Of a stretch of DNA of 64,000 nucleotides, positions 1 through 9,102 are shown in pieces. The notes under the pieces are model-generated. The model saw only the letters and a program-made list of their open reading frames with translations. It made no database searches and was not told the DNA's origin. Positions within the stretch are counted from its first letter, which is position 1. Every line of letters begins with the position of its first letter. The position numbers and the translations under genes were made by a program. The stretch comes from an uncultured Marvinbryantia sp. (lineage in GTDB: Bacteria > Bacillota > Clostridia > Lachnospirales > Lachnospiraceae), in contig NZ_CAJKOX010000015.1 in assembly GCF_905201705.1 (NCBI RefSeq), positions 21,845 through 85,844 on the forward strand, written 5' to 3'.

Positions 1-75
1 GCCGCGAAAGAGCGCGGCACCTACTCTATGATGGCGGGCGACATTATAGAGCATATTTTATACGGTGTATCTTAA
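1..75 (+). CDS. C-terminal end of a gene, probably NAD(P)H-hydrate dehydratase/epimerase (partial)
   Basis: An open frame enters from the left edge and stops with TAA at 73-75; only about 24 residues are visible, ending in a stretch that contains GTYSMMAGDIIEHI. This resembles the extreme C-terminus of YjeF/NnrD proteins, which repair hydrated NAD(P)H and often lie just before alr in Clostridia. The assignment rests on a short tail and on position, so it is tentative. The 75 bases that separate it from the next gene show no clear terminator. Confidence 0.45.
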   Translation, partial: AAKERGTYSMMAGDIIEHILYGVS

Positions 76-150
76 AAGAAATTTGCCTATTGGCTCGCAT
101 AAATAACCGACATTTATTATCTGTATCCAACATGCGGAAGGAGGATCATT

Positions 151-1323
151 ATGAAAAATTACAGCAGAGTTTATGCCGGCATCGATCTTGATGCCGTTGC
201 ATTCAATTTTGCCTCAATGCGTAAAAACATTCATCCGTCGGCGAAGATGATCGCCGTCATCAAGGCGGACGGCTACGGACACGGCGCGGTTCCGATCGCG
301 CGGCTCGTGGAAGCGTATGATTATCTCTGGGGCTTTGCCGTCGCTACCGCGGAGGAAGCGCTTCAGCTTCGAAGCGCGGGCATTAAAAAGCCGGTTTTGA
401 TTCTCGGCTATGTCTTTGAGGAGCATTACGCGGATCTTATCCGCGAGGACATCCGGCCGGTAGTATTCAAGCTCTCCATGGCGGAACAGCTTTCCATGGA
501 AGCGACGCGCCAGAACAAAACGGCGGTTATCCATATCGGTCTTGATACCGGCATGACGCGCATCGGTTATCCCGCAACAGCGGAGAGTGTTCTGGAGATC
601 ATGCTGATCAGCAGGCTGCCGAACATAAAAATCGAAGGCATGTTCACGCATTTTGCGCGCGCGGATGAGACGGATAAAACCTCCGCGCAGGATCAGCTTG
701 AGCGCTATCTGAAGTTTGCAGATAAGCTGAAGGAGACGGGGGTAGACATTCCGCTGCGCCACTGTTCAAACAGCGCCGGCATCATCGACATGCCGTATGC
801 AAATTTAAACCTTGTGCGCGCCGGCATCAGCATTTACGGCATTTACCCGTCAGAGGAGGTCTGTAAGGAAAACGTGCCGTTAAAGCCGGTAATGGAGTTA
901 AAGAGTCACATTACCCTCATCAAGGAGGTGGAGGCGGGCGTGCCGGTCAGCTACGGCGGCACCTTTGTCACGAAGCAGAAAACCCGCATCGCCACCATTC
1001 CGGTCGGCTACGCGGACGGTTATCCGCGCCAGCTCTCAAATAAGGGCAGAGTGCTGATCCACGGCAAGAGCGCGCCCATCCTCGGCCGCATCTGCATGGA
1101 TCAGTTTATGGTGGACGTGACCGACATTCCGCAGGCACAGGAGCTGGATGAGGTGACGCTGCTCGGCACCGACGGCGAAGCATCCGTCACCGTGGAGGAG
1201 CTGGGAGAACTTTCCGGCAGGTTCCCCTACGAATTTGTCTGCGATATCAGCAAGCGCGTGCCGCGGGTTTACAAAAAGAACGGGCAGGTTTCGGAACAGA
1301 AAGATTTTTTCGACGTATATTAA
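151..1323 (+). CDS. alr: Alanine racemase
   Basis: Pyridoxal-phosphate enzyme that interconverts L- and D-alanine in the cytoplasm and supplies D-alanine for peptidoglycan. The PLP-binding motif AVIKADGYGHG is near the N-terminus with the lysine at residue 38, and the C-terminal half carries the VSYGGTF segment that provides the catalytic tyrosine, followed by TIPVGYADGYPR. The length of 390 residues is normal for the family. A good ribosome binding site (GGAGG, about 139-143) precedes the ATG. As in Bacillus, a MazF/EndoA-type gene follows, but here only 74 bases separate the two. Confidence 0.97.
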   Translation: MKNYSRVYAGIDLDAVAFNFASMRKNIHPSAKMIAVIKADGYGHGAVPIARLVEAYDYLWGFAVATAEEALQLRSAGIKKPVLILGYVFEEHYADLIREDIRPVVFKLSMAEQLSMEATRQNKTAVIHIGLDTGMTRIGYPATAESVLEIMLISRLPNIKIEGMFTHFARADETDKTSAQDQLERYLKFADKLKETGVDIPLRHCSNSAGIIDMPYANLNLVRAGISIYGIYPSEEVCKENVPLKPVMELKSHITLIKEVEAGVPVSYGGTFVTKQKTRIATIPVGYADGYPRQLSNKGRVLIHGKSAPILGRICMDQFMVDVTDIPQAQELDEVTLLGTDGEASVTVEELGELSGRFPYEFVCDISKRVPRVYKKNGQVSEQKDFFDVY

Positions 1324-1397
1324 TTAAAACGAATATCTGATAAAAATTGGGAAATACTCCAGTCAGTATCAAAATGAAATGATGGAGTGTGAAGTGT

Positions 1398-1754
1398 GTG
1401 ATTATCAGACGAGGAGATATCTTTTACGCAGACCTGCGTCCGGTCATCGGTTCCGAACAGGGCGGGATCCGTCCGGTCCTTGTGATACAGAACGATGTCG
1501 GAAACAAACATAGCCCGACGGTGATCGTTGCGGCGATCACCTCAAAAATGAACAAGGCAAAGCTGCCCACCCATATTGGAATCGAGGCGAGCCACTACGA
1601 TATTGTGAAGGATTCCGTGATTTTACTGGAGCAGCTCCGCACGATCGACAAGAAGCGGCTGAAGGATAAGGTATGCCATCTGGACAGCGATGTTCTGCGC
1701 CGGGTAGACCGGGCGCTGATGATCAGTCTGGAACTGGATACATACCTGTCTTGA
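1398..1754 (+). CDS. mazF: MazF/EndoA (PemK) family endoribonuclease
   Basis: Sequence-specific mRNA interferase of the MazF/NdoA family, 118 residues. The segment GDIFYADLRPVIGSEQGG followed by RPVLVIQND is the classic family signature. The GTG at 1398 is preferred over the GTG at 1389: GGAG at 1384-1387 then lies at a normal distance, and the N-terminus lines up with Bacillus EndoA without extra residues. In Bacillus the antitoxin ndoAI sits between alr and ndoA; here the 74-base gap cannot encode it, so the toxin appears without a neighbouring partner. An antitoxin elsewhere in the genome is possible. Confidence 0.92.
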   Translation: MIIRRGDIFYADLRPVIGSEQGGIRPVLVIQNDVGNKHSPTVIVAAITSKMNKAKLPTHIGIEASHYDIVKDSVILLEQLRTIDKKRLKDKVCHLDSDVLRRVDRALMISLELDTYLS

Positions 1755-1823
1755 CGAGCGCTCCGATAAATGTTATATTCTTTAAATGAAAGAAACACAC
1801 AGGAAAAGAAAGGAAGAACGCGC

Positions 1824-2699
1824 GTGTTAAAATCTTTGAGCGGATACCTTGCCAGAAAGCTTGGCAAAAATCCGTCCGGATCTGATGAGTACGAGGAAGA
1901 GATCATTTCCATGGTAAACGAGGGGCATGAGCAGGGAGTCATCCAGGAGTCCCAGGCGCAGATGATCCAGAACATCTTCGAATTTACCGATAAAGAGGCG
2001 CAGGACGTCATGACGCACCGCCGCAACATCACGGCGATCGACGGCACCATGAACCTGCGGGATGCACTTACCTTTATGCTGGACGATACGCATTCCCGGT
2101 TTCCGGTCTATCTGGATAACCTGGATAATATCATCGGCATTCTGTTTTTAAAGGACGCCATGCGCTGGCATACCAGGGATCAGCACGCCTACGACGACTG
2201 GCAGATCAAGGATGTTCCGAATCTGCTGCGCAAAGCAGTGTTTATTCCGGAAACGCGGAATATCAGCCAGCTATTTAAGAATATGCAGATGCGCAAGCTG
2301 CAGATGGTGATCGTGGCGGATGAGTACGGTCAGACCGCCGGTCTGGTCGCTATGGAGGATATTCTGGAGGAGATCGTCGGGAATATCCAGGATGAATATG
2401 ATAACGATGAGACCATGATCGAGAAGCTGAGCGACGGCGACTACCTAATCTCCGGGCTTGCCCCGCTGGATGAGGTGGGCAAAATGCTGGGGCTGCCGTT
2501 TGATGATGTCGATTTTGAGACGCTCAACGGCTATCTTATCTCCAAGCTCGATAAGATCCCATCGGATGACGACCGCTCTGAGATCATCGCAGACGGTTAC
2601 AGCTTCCGCATTTTGAGCGTTGCCAACAAAACCATCGAACGGGTGCGCGTACACCGACTTCCCGAAGAGAAAGAAGAACAAAACGAAGAGACAAAATAA
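1824..2699 (+). CDS. CorC/HlyC-type CBS domain protein, soluble
   Basis: About 291 residues: an N-terminal linker, a CBS pair (around MTHRRNITAIDG and IIGILFLKDAMRWH, then QMVIVADEYGQTAGLVAMEDILEEIVG) and a C-terminal CorC/HlyC domain (LPFDDVDFETLNGYLISKL). Such proteins bind nucleotides and are linked to Mg/Co export or membrane stability. Many relatives carry an N-terminal CNNM/DUF21 membrane domain; none is present here, so this is the cytosolic CorC-like form. The GTG at 1824 follows AAAGGAAG at a proper distance; the upstream ATG at 1770 has no ribosome binding site. Confidence 0.85.
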   Translation: MLKSLSGYLARKLGKNPSGSDEYEEEIISMVNEGHEQGVIQESQAQMIQNIFEFTDKEAQDVMTHRRNITAIDGTMNLRDALTFMLDDTHSRFPVYLDNLDNIIGILFLKDAMRWHTRDQHAYDDWQIKDVPNLLRKAVFIPETRNISQLFKNMQMRKLQMVIVADEYGQTAGLVAMEDILEEIVGNIQDEYDNDETMIEKLSDGDYLISGLAPLDEVGKMLGLPFDDVDFETLNGYLISKLDKIPSDDDRSEIIADGYSFRILSVANKTIERVRVHRLPEEKEEQNEETK

Positions 2700-2711
2700 G
2701 GAGAGAAAACC

Positions 2712-3440
2712 ATGTCAGGACATTCAAAATTTGCCAACATTAAGCACAAGAAAGAGAAAAACGACGCAGCAAAGGGAAAAATTTTCACGATCATCGGACG
2801 TGAGATCGCCGTGGCGGTAAAAGAGGGCGGTCCGGATCCGGCAAATAACAGCAGGCTGCGCGACGTTATCGCAAAAGCAAAGGCAAACAATATGCCGAAC
2901 GATACCATCGACCGCGGCATCAAAAAAGCGGCGGGCGACGCAAACTCCGTTAATTATGAGTATGTTTCCTACGAGGGCTATGGTCCGAGCGGCATCGCGA
3001 TCATCGTGGAAGCGCTCACTGACAATAAAAACCGCACGGCGGCAAACGTGAGAAGCGCGTTTACAAAGGGCGGCGGCAGCATCGGCACACAGGGCTGCGT
3101 ATCCTACAGCTTTGATAAAAAAGGACAGATGATCATCGACAAGGAAGAATGCGATATGGACGCCGACGATCTGATGATGCTGGCACTCGACGCCGGAGCA
3201 GAGGATTTTTCCGAGGAAGAGGACAGCTTTGAGATCATCACCGACCCCGATGAGTTTGGCAGCGTGCGCGAGGCGCTGGAGAAAGAGGGCATTGTGTTCG
3301 CCTCCGCAGAGGTAACGATGATCCCGCAGAACTATGTGGCGCTCACCGATGAGATGGCACTTAAAAATCTGCAGAGAACACTCGACCTTCTTGACGAGGA
3401 CGACGACGTGCAGAATGTTTATACAAATCTGGAGGAATAA
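2712..3440 (+). CDS. YebC/PmpR family protein (TACO1-like)
   Basis: A 242-residue YebC-family protein beginning MSGHSKFANIKHKKEKNDAAKGK and continuing with a REIAVAVKEGG segment typical of the N-terminal domain, plus the acidic C-terminal domains. Members act as DNA-binding regulators or as translation factors that help ribosomes through polyproline stretches; the sequence does not tell which. AGGAGAG at about 2699 is the ribosome binding site. It starts 12 bases after the CorC-like gene and is followed after 3 bases by a CFI-box protein, so the three probably share a transcript. Confidence 0.95.
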   Translation: MSGHSKFANIKHKKEKNDAAKGKIFTIIGREIAVAVKEGGPDPANNSRLRDVIAKAKANNMPNDTIDRGIKKAAGDANSVNYEYVSYEGYGPSGIAIIVEALTDNKNRTAANVRSAFTKGGGSIGTQGCVSYSFDKKGQMIIDKEECDMDADDLMMLALDAGAEDFSEEEDSFEIITDPDEFGSVREALEKEGIVFASAEVTMIPQNYVALTDEMALKNLQRTLDLLDEDDDVQNVYTNLEE

Positions 3441-3443
3441 TTT

Positions 3444-4241
3444 ATGGCGGAAAACACGTATCTGACTGCGCTTCACGGGATGGAAAGGGTCATCCCGGAC
3501 GCCAGGCAGTTTGTTTCCATGTTTAACAGGAAAAGCTACGGCGACGCATTTCAGAAATATTATGAGGCGCACGCTGTCACCTTCGGGGCTGTGGAGACGG
3601 GCTATCAGAATGCGATCGATAAGACACAGTATCTGTTCAACATGGCAGAAGCAGCCGTCAGGCCTGCTGCTGCGGAGGTACAAAAGATGCCCGGCAGATC
3701 AAAGCAGGAGAAGGAGCTGATAGACAGCAACCTCAGCATGGTGGTGTATGTTCTTCCGGGTATCCTTTATTATAAAGGCGAGAGCGCAAAGCCGCTCACC
3801 GATGAGATCCTGCGGCAGTGGAAGGCGCAGTTTCCGAAAACGAATCTCTCGGCGGCTCCGTTTGAGGAGATCGAATCGGGCTTTCACAAAAAATGGTGCT
3901 ATATCACTACGGCGGTCTGTGAGACCTTTGGCAAGCCGGATGACTGCTACGAGCTGACGCTGCTGCGCAATTACCGCGACAGCTATCTGCAGAGCCAGCC
4001 GGACGGTGAAGAGGTGATACGGGAGTATTACGACGTCGCGCCCACCATTGTGAAGCGCATCAACCGCCAGCCGGACAAAAAGAAGATCTATCGCGGCATC
4101 TGGGAAAACTATTTAAGTCCCTGTATCACGATGATCGAGAACGACGAAAAAGCCGCCTGCAAGGAGCTGTATACCGAGATGGTGCGCACCCTGCAGGAGC
4201 GCTACTTCTATACGGATAATACCAGGGGCAGCCGGTCATAA
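3444..4241 (+). CDS. Uncharacterised protein with CFI-box-like C-terminal domain
   Basis: I do not recognise a named family for the whole 265-residue protein. Residues 152-200 hold CYITTAVC, then LRNYRDSYL, then YYDVAP, which matches the layout of the CFI-box C-terminal domain (a CFIATA-like cysteine motif, LRxFRDxxL, YYxxSP). The N-terminal 150 residues are mostly helical with no signal peptide or membrane segment, so the protein looks cytosolic. It follows yebC after 3 bases and ends just before a hairpin terminator. The function is unknown; the two cysteines at 152 and 159 invite a test for metal or redox chemistry. Confidence 0.75.
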   Translation: MAENTYLTALHGMERVIPDARQFVSMFNRKSYGDAFQKYYEAHAVTFGAVETGYQNAIDKTQYLFNMAEAAVRPAAAEVQKMPGRSKQEKELIDSNLSMVVYVLPGILYYKGESAKPLTDEILRQWKAQFPKTNLSAAPFEEIESGFHKKWCYITTAVCETFGKPDDCYELTLLRNYRDSYLQSQPDGEEVIREYYDVAPTIVKRINRQPDKKKIYRGIWENYLSPCITMIENDEKAACKELYTEMVRTLQERYFYTDNTRGSRS

Positions 4242-4285
4242 ATGGCGCTGCGCCTGCACATAAGCAGTTATAAGCAACATACCGC

Positions 4286-4337
4286 AAAACAGCGTACAAA
4301 AGGATTTTCCGTGAAAATCGTTTGCAGGCTGTTTTTT
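4286..4337 (+). terminator. Intrinsic terminator after the yebC operon
   Basis: AAAACAGC at 4286 pairs with GCTGTTTT near 4328-4335, and the inner pair GGATTTT/GAAAATC closes a small loop; a short T run follows. It separates the yebC/CFI-box transcript from the ClpP-like gene. Confidence 0.6.
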
Positions 4338-4397
4338 GCGTATAAAGCCTGCTGTTTCGGAAATACTATGTGCATGATCTGATGAGGAGAAGGCACA

Positions 4398-5054
4398 ATG
4401 GCAAAAAATGAGGAAAATAAAGACGAAAATAAAACAGAAAAATTAAAGGAATACGGGCAGGTGACATTAAATCACAAGATTCATCTGATCACCATTATCG
4501 GTGAGGTGGAGGGGCATGAATGTCTGCCTGCAAACACAAAAACGACGAAGTACGAGCATATTCTGCCGCAGCTTGCCGCGATCGAGGACAGCCGTGAGAT
4601 CGAGGGCGTTCTGATCCTTTTGAATACCGTCGGCGGCGATGTGGAGGCGGGGCTTGCCATCGCGGAGATGATCGCATCGCTCTCCAAGCCGACCGTATCG
4701 CTGGTGCTCGGAGGCAGCCATTCCATCGGCGTGCCGATCGCCGTTTCCGCCGATTATTCCTTTATCGTGGAAACAGGCACCATGGTCATCCATCCGGTGC
4801 GCATGAGCGGTACCGTTATCGGCGCGCCGCAGACCTATGACTATTTCCGGCAGATGCAGGACCGCATTCTTGGGTTTATTTCTTCCCACTGCTGCGCCGA
4901 CAGAAAGCGGCTGGAGGAGCTGATGCTGGACACCGGAATGCTCACGAAGGATCTTGGGACTATCCTCGTCGGCAAAGATGCGGTCGAAGAGGGCATTATC
5001 AATGAGGTCGGCGGCATCAGCGACGCTCTTAAAAAAATACACAGTTTGATTTAG
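4398..5054 (+). CDS. ClpP-class serine protease, TepA type
   Basis: A 218-residue ClpP-fold protein. GGSHSIGVP carries the nucleophile Ser109 and HPVR the catalytic His132, and LLNTVGGDVEAGLAIAEMI forms the substrate groove. The order TepA-like protease then FtsK/SpoIIIE recalls the Bacillus tepA-spoIIIE neighbourhood, which supports the TepA call over ClpP proper. TepA was linked to protein export and germination-related proteolysis in Bacillus; the role here is inferred. The N-terminal 20 residues are highly charged and probably disordered. The ribosome binding site is GAGGAGAAGG just before 4398. Confidence 0.87.
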   Translation: MAKNEENKDENKTEKLKEYGQVTLNHKIHLITIIGEVEGHECLPANTKTTKYEHILPQLAAIEDSREIEGVLILLNTVGGDVEAGLAIAEMIASLSKPTVSLVLGGSHSIGVPIAVSADYSFIVETGTMVIHPVRMSGTVIGAPQTYDYFRQMQDRILGFISSHCCADRKRLEELMLDTGMLTKDLGTILVGKDAVEEGIINEVGGISDALKKIHSLI

Positions 5055-5057
5055 CAT

Positions 5058-5086
5058 TTGTATCTCCTGCAAAATTATGTTATACT
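5058..5086 (+). promoter_or_regulatory. Promoter for uppP
   Basis: TTGTAT at 5058-5063 and TATACT at 5081-5086 are separated by 17 bases, a good SigA-type promoter, 33 bases upstream of the uppP start and just after the stop of the ClpP-like gene. Confidence 0.7.
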
Positions 5087-5119
5087 AAATTAGATTTGCT
5101 TATGCAGGGGAGAAAATAT

Positions 5120-5998
5120 ATGTCTATAATACAAGCGATATTCCTGGGACTCATCCAGGGTGTTACCGAATTTTTGCCGGTCAGCAGCTCCGGCCATCTT
5201 GCGATCCTTCGAAATCTTCTTGGAATTGAGATCGCGGACGGACTTTTCTTTGATGTGCTGCTGCATCTCGGCACCGTGATCGTCATTATCTGCGTGTTCC
5301 GAAAGGATATCCTGCGGATGCTTCTGGAAGCTTTGCGTATGCTGGCGGATGTTGTTTACAATATTCAGATAAAGATACACAACCGCCGCGAGCAGGATGC
5401 AAAGCGCTGCCGCAAAATTGTACATAATAATTATCGGAAGTTTGTTGTCCAGGTGCTGGTCTCCACGTTCCCGACCGCCGTCATCGGTTATGCTGCGCGG
5501 GATCTGGTATCGATCGCCGAACAGACGCTCATCGTTCCAGGCGTTTGTCTGATCTTAAACGCCGGTCTTCTTCTGGTGGCGGATGTCTCCGAATCCGGGC
5601 GGAGGATACCCAAGGATATCAGCTATACGAATGCGTTTATGATCGGTGTTGCCCAGGGCGTTTCCACGCTTCCCGGTCTGTCGCGCTCCGGCACGACCAT
5701 CGCCGCCTGCCTGCTGAGCGGTTTTGAAAAAAAGTTTGCCGTAAAATATTCCTTTATCATGGCAATTCCGGCGATCCTGGGAGCTGCGATTCTGGAGCTT
5801 TTCCGTGTTGATTTTTCCAGGCTTGCCCTGCCGCAGTTTTTTATCTATCTCGCCGGAGCTGTCGCTGCGGGCGTTTCCGGATATTTCTGTATCCGGAAAA
5901 TGCTGGTGATCGTTCGAAGAAAGCGTTTTAAGGGATTTGCTGTATACTGCCTTGTCATTGGCATTGTCGCGATCGCAGGCTATTATATACAGCGCTGA
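5120..5998 (+). CDS. uppP: Undecaprenyl-diphosphatase (UppP/BacA)
   Basis: Integral membrane phosphatase that recycles undecaprenyl pyrophosphate for cell-wall synthesis; its overexpression classically gives bacitracin resistance. The signature LIQGVTEFLPVSSSGH is at residues 10-25, and LPGLSRSGTTIAA forms the second catalytic segment. Several hydrophobic helices are visible, with a charged insert of about 40 residues (HNRREQDAKRCRK region) between the first and second halves, giving 292 residues. The ATG at 5120 follows AGGGGAG; the longer frame from 5096 is not needed. It precedes ftsK by 24 bases. Confidence 0.95.
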   Translation: MSIIQAIFLGLIQGVTEFLPVSSSGHLAILRNLLGIEIADGLFFDVLLHLGTVIVIICVFRKDILRMLLEALRMLADVVYNIQIKIHNRREQDAKRCRKIVHNNYRKFVVQVLVSTFPTAVIGYAARDLVSIAEQTLIVPGVCLILNAGLLLVADVSESGRRIPKDISYTNAFMIGVAQGVSTLPGLSRSGTTIAACLLSGFEKKFAVKYSFIMAIPAILGAAILELFRVDFSRLALPQFFIYLAGAVAAGVSGYFCIRKMLVIVRRKRFKGFAVYCLVIGIVAIAGYYIQR

Positions 5999-6022
5999 TA
6001 TATATGAGGAGTGAAAAAATTT

Positions 6023-9022
6023 ATGGAAACAAAAAATAAAAAGAGCGCGGAAAAGACGGAAGCCGCCGTCAGAAAAAACCGTGCGAAAAAAAAGGAGGAC
6101 GCCGCAAAGACCGCCAGTGCGAAAAAAAAGGAGAACACTGCAAGGAAATCGGACAGCACGGCAAAAACGGGCGCTTCCGTCTCCGGAAACCGTAAAAAAT
6201 CTGCCGGAAGCGCCGCGCAGGAGCCGGTCAGAGCCTCACGCCGCCGTGAGATCGATGTACCTGATATCCGTCGGGCGCCGGGAACCCCGGTACTTGCGGA
6301 GATTTGCTTATGGATTCTCATTGCGCTCTGTCTGATCCTTTTTTTAAACAATATTTTTGCTTTTGGCGTGACAGCGCTGGACGCTGTCAGCGGCTTCTTT
6401 TTTGGTGTCTTCGGCGTCTGCGCATATCTGGCGCCGATTCTTTTGGTCTTTCTGGCAGCGTTCATCGTTGCCAACCGCGCAAGCCTCCCGTCGTGGGTAA
6501 AATCGGGGGCGATTTTTATCTTTTTCCTGTGTATCTGTGCGTTTACGGAGCTTCTGTCGGGAAGCTTTGACGCAGCGCGCAGCTTCTCCGATTATTATGC
6601 GGCCGGAAGGGATTTTCGCGCCGGAGGCGGTGCTGCCGGAGCGCTTTTGTGCCGTATATTCTGCCCGCTGTTCGGGCAGATCGGCGCCTGGATATTGCTG
6701 ATCGTGCTGATCATCATCTGCGCAGTCATCATCACGGAGCGTTCGCTGTTCGACGGTCTGCGCAAAGGCAGCAGCCGCGCCTATCGCCGGGCACGCGCGG
6801 ATTCCCGGGCAAAAAAAGAGCTGCACGATCTGAAAAAAGAGAAAAAACAATTAACGAAACAGCGTCAGATGCAGGCTGAGATCGACAGGCTGCGCTCCGG
6901 CGAGGGAGAGGTGGAGCTTGAGGTGCGCAGACCGCGCCGCGCAAATGTTATTTCCGGCGTAACGGAGAACACAAGACTTGATCCTCGTCTTTCTGCTCCC
7001 GAAGAGATTCACGAGGTAGTTCCTCACATATATCGCCGCGGAGAAGCGGCGGACGCTCCTGCGGAACCGAAGGAGACAGTATCCAGACGCAGGCACGTTT
7101 CCGACGCCCAGGCCGGACAGCCGGGAGACGCCATGCAGCCGGAGAATACACAGCCGGAGGCGGTGCCGGCCGCAAGATCAAACCGTGCAAAGAAAATGGT
7201 GGATTCCGTCAACCCGCAAAAGCCGAAACAGATGGATCTAAACTTTACTATCCAGCGGGACGGTGTCTCCGAAAACGTTGAGATTCCGGCGTTTTCCGTG
7301 GCGGAGCTTTCATCGGAGGACAGCGGCAGTGCAGAAATCCCGCAGATGCCGGATACCACGCCGCCTGTCAGAAAAACGGCCGTGACGTGGCAGGCGGACG
7401 CCGCCGACGCCCAGGAAACGCAGGAAACGCAGGAAGCGTTTGCGGGCAGCCGTCAGATAAAAAACCCGAAATCCTCCCGTGCGGAGCAGGAAAAAGTGCT
7501 TGACAGCGTGGCGCAGGAAATTGCGCTCGCAGAGGAGCAGCCAAAGCCCGCCTATGTATTTCCGCCGCTTGACCTGCTTACGAAGCCCACCCGCGGACGC
7601 GGCGGCAGCAACACTGAGGTGAAGGAGACGGCGGCAAAGCTGCAGCAGACCTTACATAACTTCGGCGTCAATGTCAATGTGACGAATGTGAGCTGCGGCC
7701 CGGCTGTCACGCGCTACGAGCTTACGCCGGAGCAGGGCGTGAAGGTGAGCCGCATCGTCAACCTTTCCGACGATATCAAGCTGAACCTTGCTGCCTCCGA
7801 TATCCGGATCGAGGCGCCGATCCCCGGAAAATCCGCCGTCGGCATCGAGGTGCCGAACAAGGAAAACAGCACCGTGCTGCTGCGCGAGCTGCTGGAGTCG
7901 GAGGAATTTAAAAACGCAAAATCCAATTTAAGCTTCGCCGTCGGCAAGGATATTGCCGGCAAGGTGGTGGTGGCGGATATCGCAAAGATGCCGCATCTGC
8001 TGATCGCGGGCGCTACCGGTTCCGGAAAATCGGTGTGTATCAACACACTGATCATGAGTATCCTCTATAAGGCGGACCCGGAGGACGTCAAGCTGATTAT
8101 GATCGACCCGAAGGTGGTGGAGCTGAGCGTGTACAACGGTATCCCGCATCTGTTCATTCCGGTCGTCACCGATCCGAAAAAGGCTTCCGGTGCGCTGAAC
8201 TGGGGCGTTGCCGAGATGACGGACCGTTATCAGAAATTCGCCGAGTGCGGCGTGCGCGACCTGAAGGGCTATAACGAAAGAATTGCGCAGCTCACCGATG
8301 TGCCGGAGGAGCAGCGCCCGAAGAAGCTGCCGCAGATCGTGATCATCGTCGACGAGCTTGCCGATCTTATGATGGTGGCTCCCGGCGAGGTGGAGGATGC
8401 TATCTGTCGTCTGGCGCAGCTTGCGCGCGCGGCGGGCATCCATCTGATCATCGCCACGCAGCGTCCGTCAGTGAACGTTATCACCGGTCTGATCAAAGCG
8501 AACATGCCGTCCAGGATCGCCTTTTCGGTGACGAGCGGCGTTGATTCCCGCACCATCATCGACATGAACGGCGCGGAAAAGCTGCTCGGAAAGGGCGATA
8601 TGCTCTTTTATCCGCAGGGCTATCAGAAGCCCGCGCGTGTGCAGGGCGCGTTCGTCTCTGATAAAGAGGTCAGCAATGTGACTGATTTCCTCACGCAGAA
8701 GAACGACGTTACCGGCTATAAGCAGGAAATGGAGGACCGCATGACGCAGGTGGCGCAGGCGGCAGTCTCCCTTCCGGGAGCTTCCGGAGGCGGAAACGAG
8801 CTGGATTCCAACTTTGCCGAAGCCGGCAGATTTATCATCGAGAAGGATAAAGCGTCCATCGGTATGCTGCAGAGAGTGTTCAAGATCGGCTTCAACCGGG
8901 CGGCCCGCATCATGGATCAGCTTTCCGACGCCGGCGTTGTCGGACCGGAGGAGGGCACAAAGCCGCGCAAGGTTCTGATGACGATGGAAGAATTCGAGCG
9001 ATATATTGATGAATATGTGTAA
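6023..9022 (+). CDS. ftsK: DNA translocase FtsK/SpoIIIE
   Basis: Hexameric motor that pumps chromosomal DNA across the division or sporulation septum. It has a basic N-terminal tail, four transmembrane helices (roughly residues 95-245), a long charged linker, then the motor domain with Walker A GATGSGKS at 663-670 and Walker B IVIIVDELAD with D777, and a C-terminal winged-helix gamma domain (RVFKIGFNRAARIMDQL). At 999 residues it is a little longer than Bacillus SpoIIIE because of the linker. The ATG at 6023 lies about 11 bases after GAGGAG; a GTG at 6011 in the same frame overlaps that site and is unlikely. Confidence 0.96.
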   Translation: METKNKKSAEKTEAAVRKNRAKKKEDAAKTASAKKKENTARKSDSTAKTGASVSGNRKKSAGSAAQEPVRASRRREIDVPDIRRAPGTPVLAEICLWILIALCLILFLNNIFAFGVTALDAVSGFFFGVFGVCAYLAPILLVFLAAFIVANRASLPSWVKSGAIFIFFLCICAFTELLSGSFDAARSFSDYYAAGRDFRAGGGAAGALLCRIFCPLFGQIGAWILLIVLIIICAVIITERSLFDGLRKGSSRAYRRARADSRAKKELHDLKKEKKQLTKQRQMQAEIDRLRSGEGEVELEVRRPRRANVISGVTENTRLDPRLSAPEEIHEVVPHIYRRGEAADAPAEPKETVSRRRHVSDAQAGQPGDAMQPENTQPEAVPAARSNRAKKMVDSVNPQKPKQMDLNFTIQRDGVSENVEIPAFSVAELSSEDSGSAEIPQMPDTTPPVRKTAVTWQADAADAQETQETQEAFAGSRQIKNPKSSRAEQEKVLDSVAQEIALAEEQPKPAYVFPPLDLLTKPTRGRGGSNTEVKETAAKLQQTLHNFGVNVNVTNVSCGPAVTRYELTPEQGVKVSRIVNLSDDIKLNLAASDIRIEAPIPGKSAVGIEVPNKENSTVLLRELLESEEFKNAKSNLSFAVGKDIAGKVVVADIAKMPHLLIAGATGSGKSVCINTLIMSILYKADPEDVKLIMIDPKVVELSVYNGIPHLFIPVVTDPKKASGALNWGVAEMTDRYQKFAECGVRDLKGYNERIAQLTDVPEEQRPKKLPQIVIIVDELADLMMVAPGEVEDAICRLAQLARAAGIHLIIATQRPSVNVITGLIKANMPSRIAFSVTSGVDSRTIIDMNGAEKLLGKGDMLFYPQGYQKPARVQGAFVSDKEVSNVTDFLTQKNDVTGYKQEMEDRMTQVAQAAVSLPGASGGGNELDSNFAEAGRFIIEKDKASIGMLQRVFKIGFNRAARIMDQLSDAGVVGPEEGTKPRKVLMTMEEFERYIDEYV

Positions 9023-9028
9023 AAATTC

Positions 9029-9057
9029 TTGCAGTTTTTTTTTCTTTGCGGTATAGT
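9029..9057 (+). promoter_or_regulatory. Promoter for nfnAB
   Basis: TTGCAG at 9029-9034 and TATAGT at 9052-9057 are spaced by exactly 17 bases and lie 45 bases upstream of the nfnA ATG, directly after the ftsK stop. Confidence 0.65.
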
Positions 9058-9102
9058 TATTTTAAGTGCCTGTGCACATCATCATGGAGGAGGAAAATTT
9101 TT

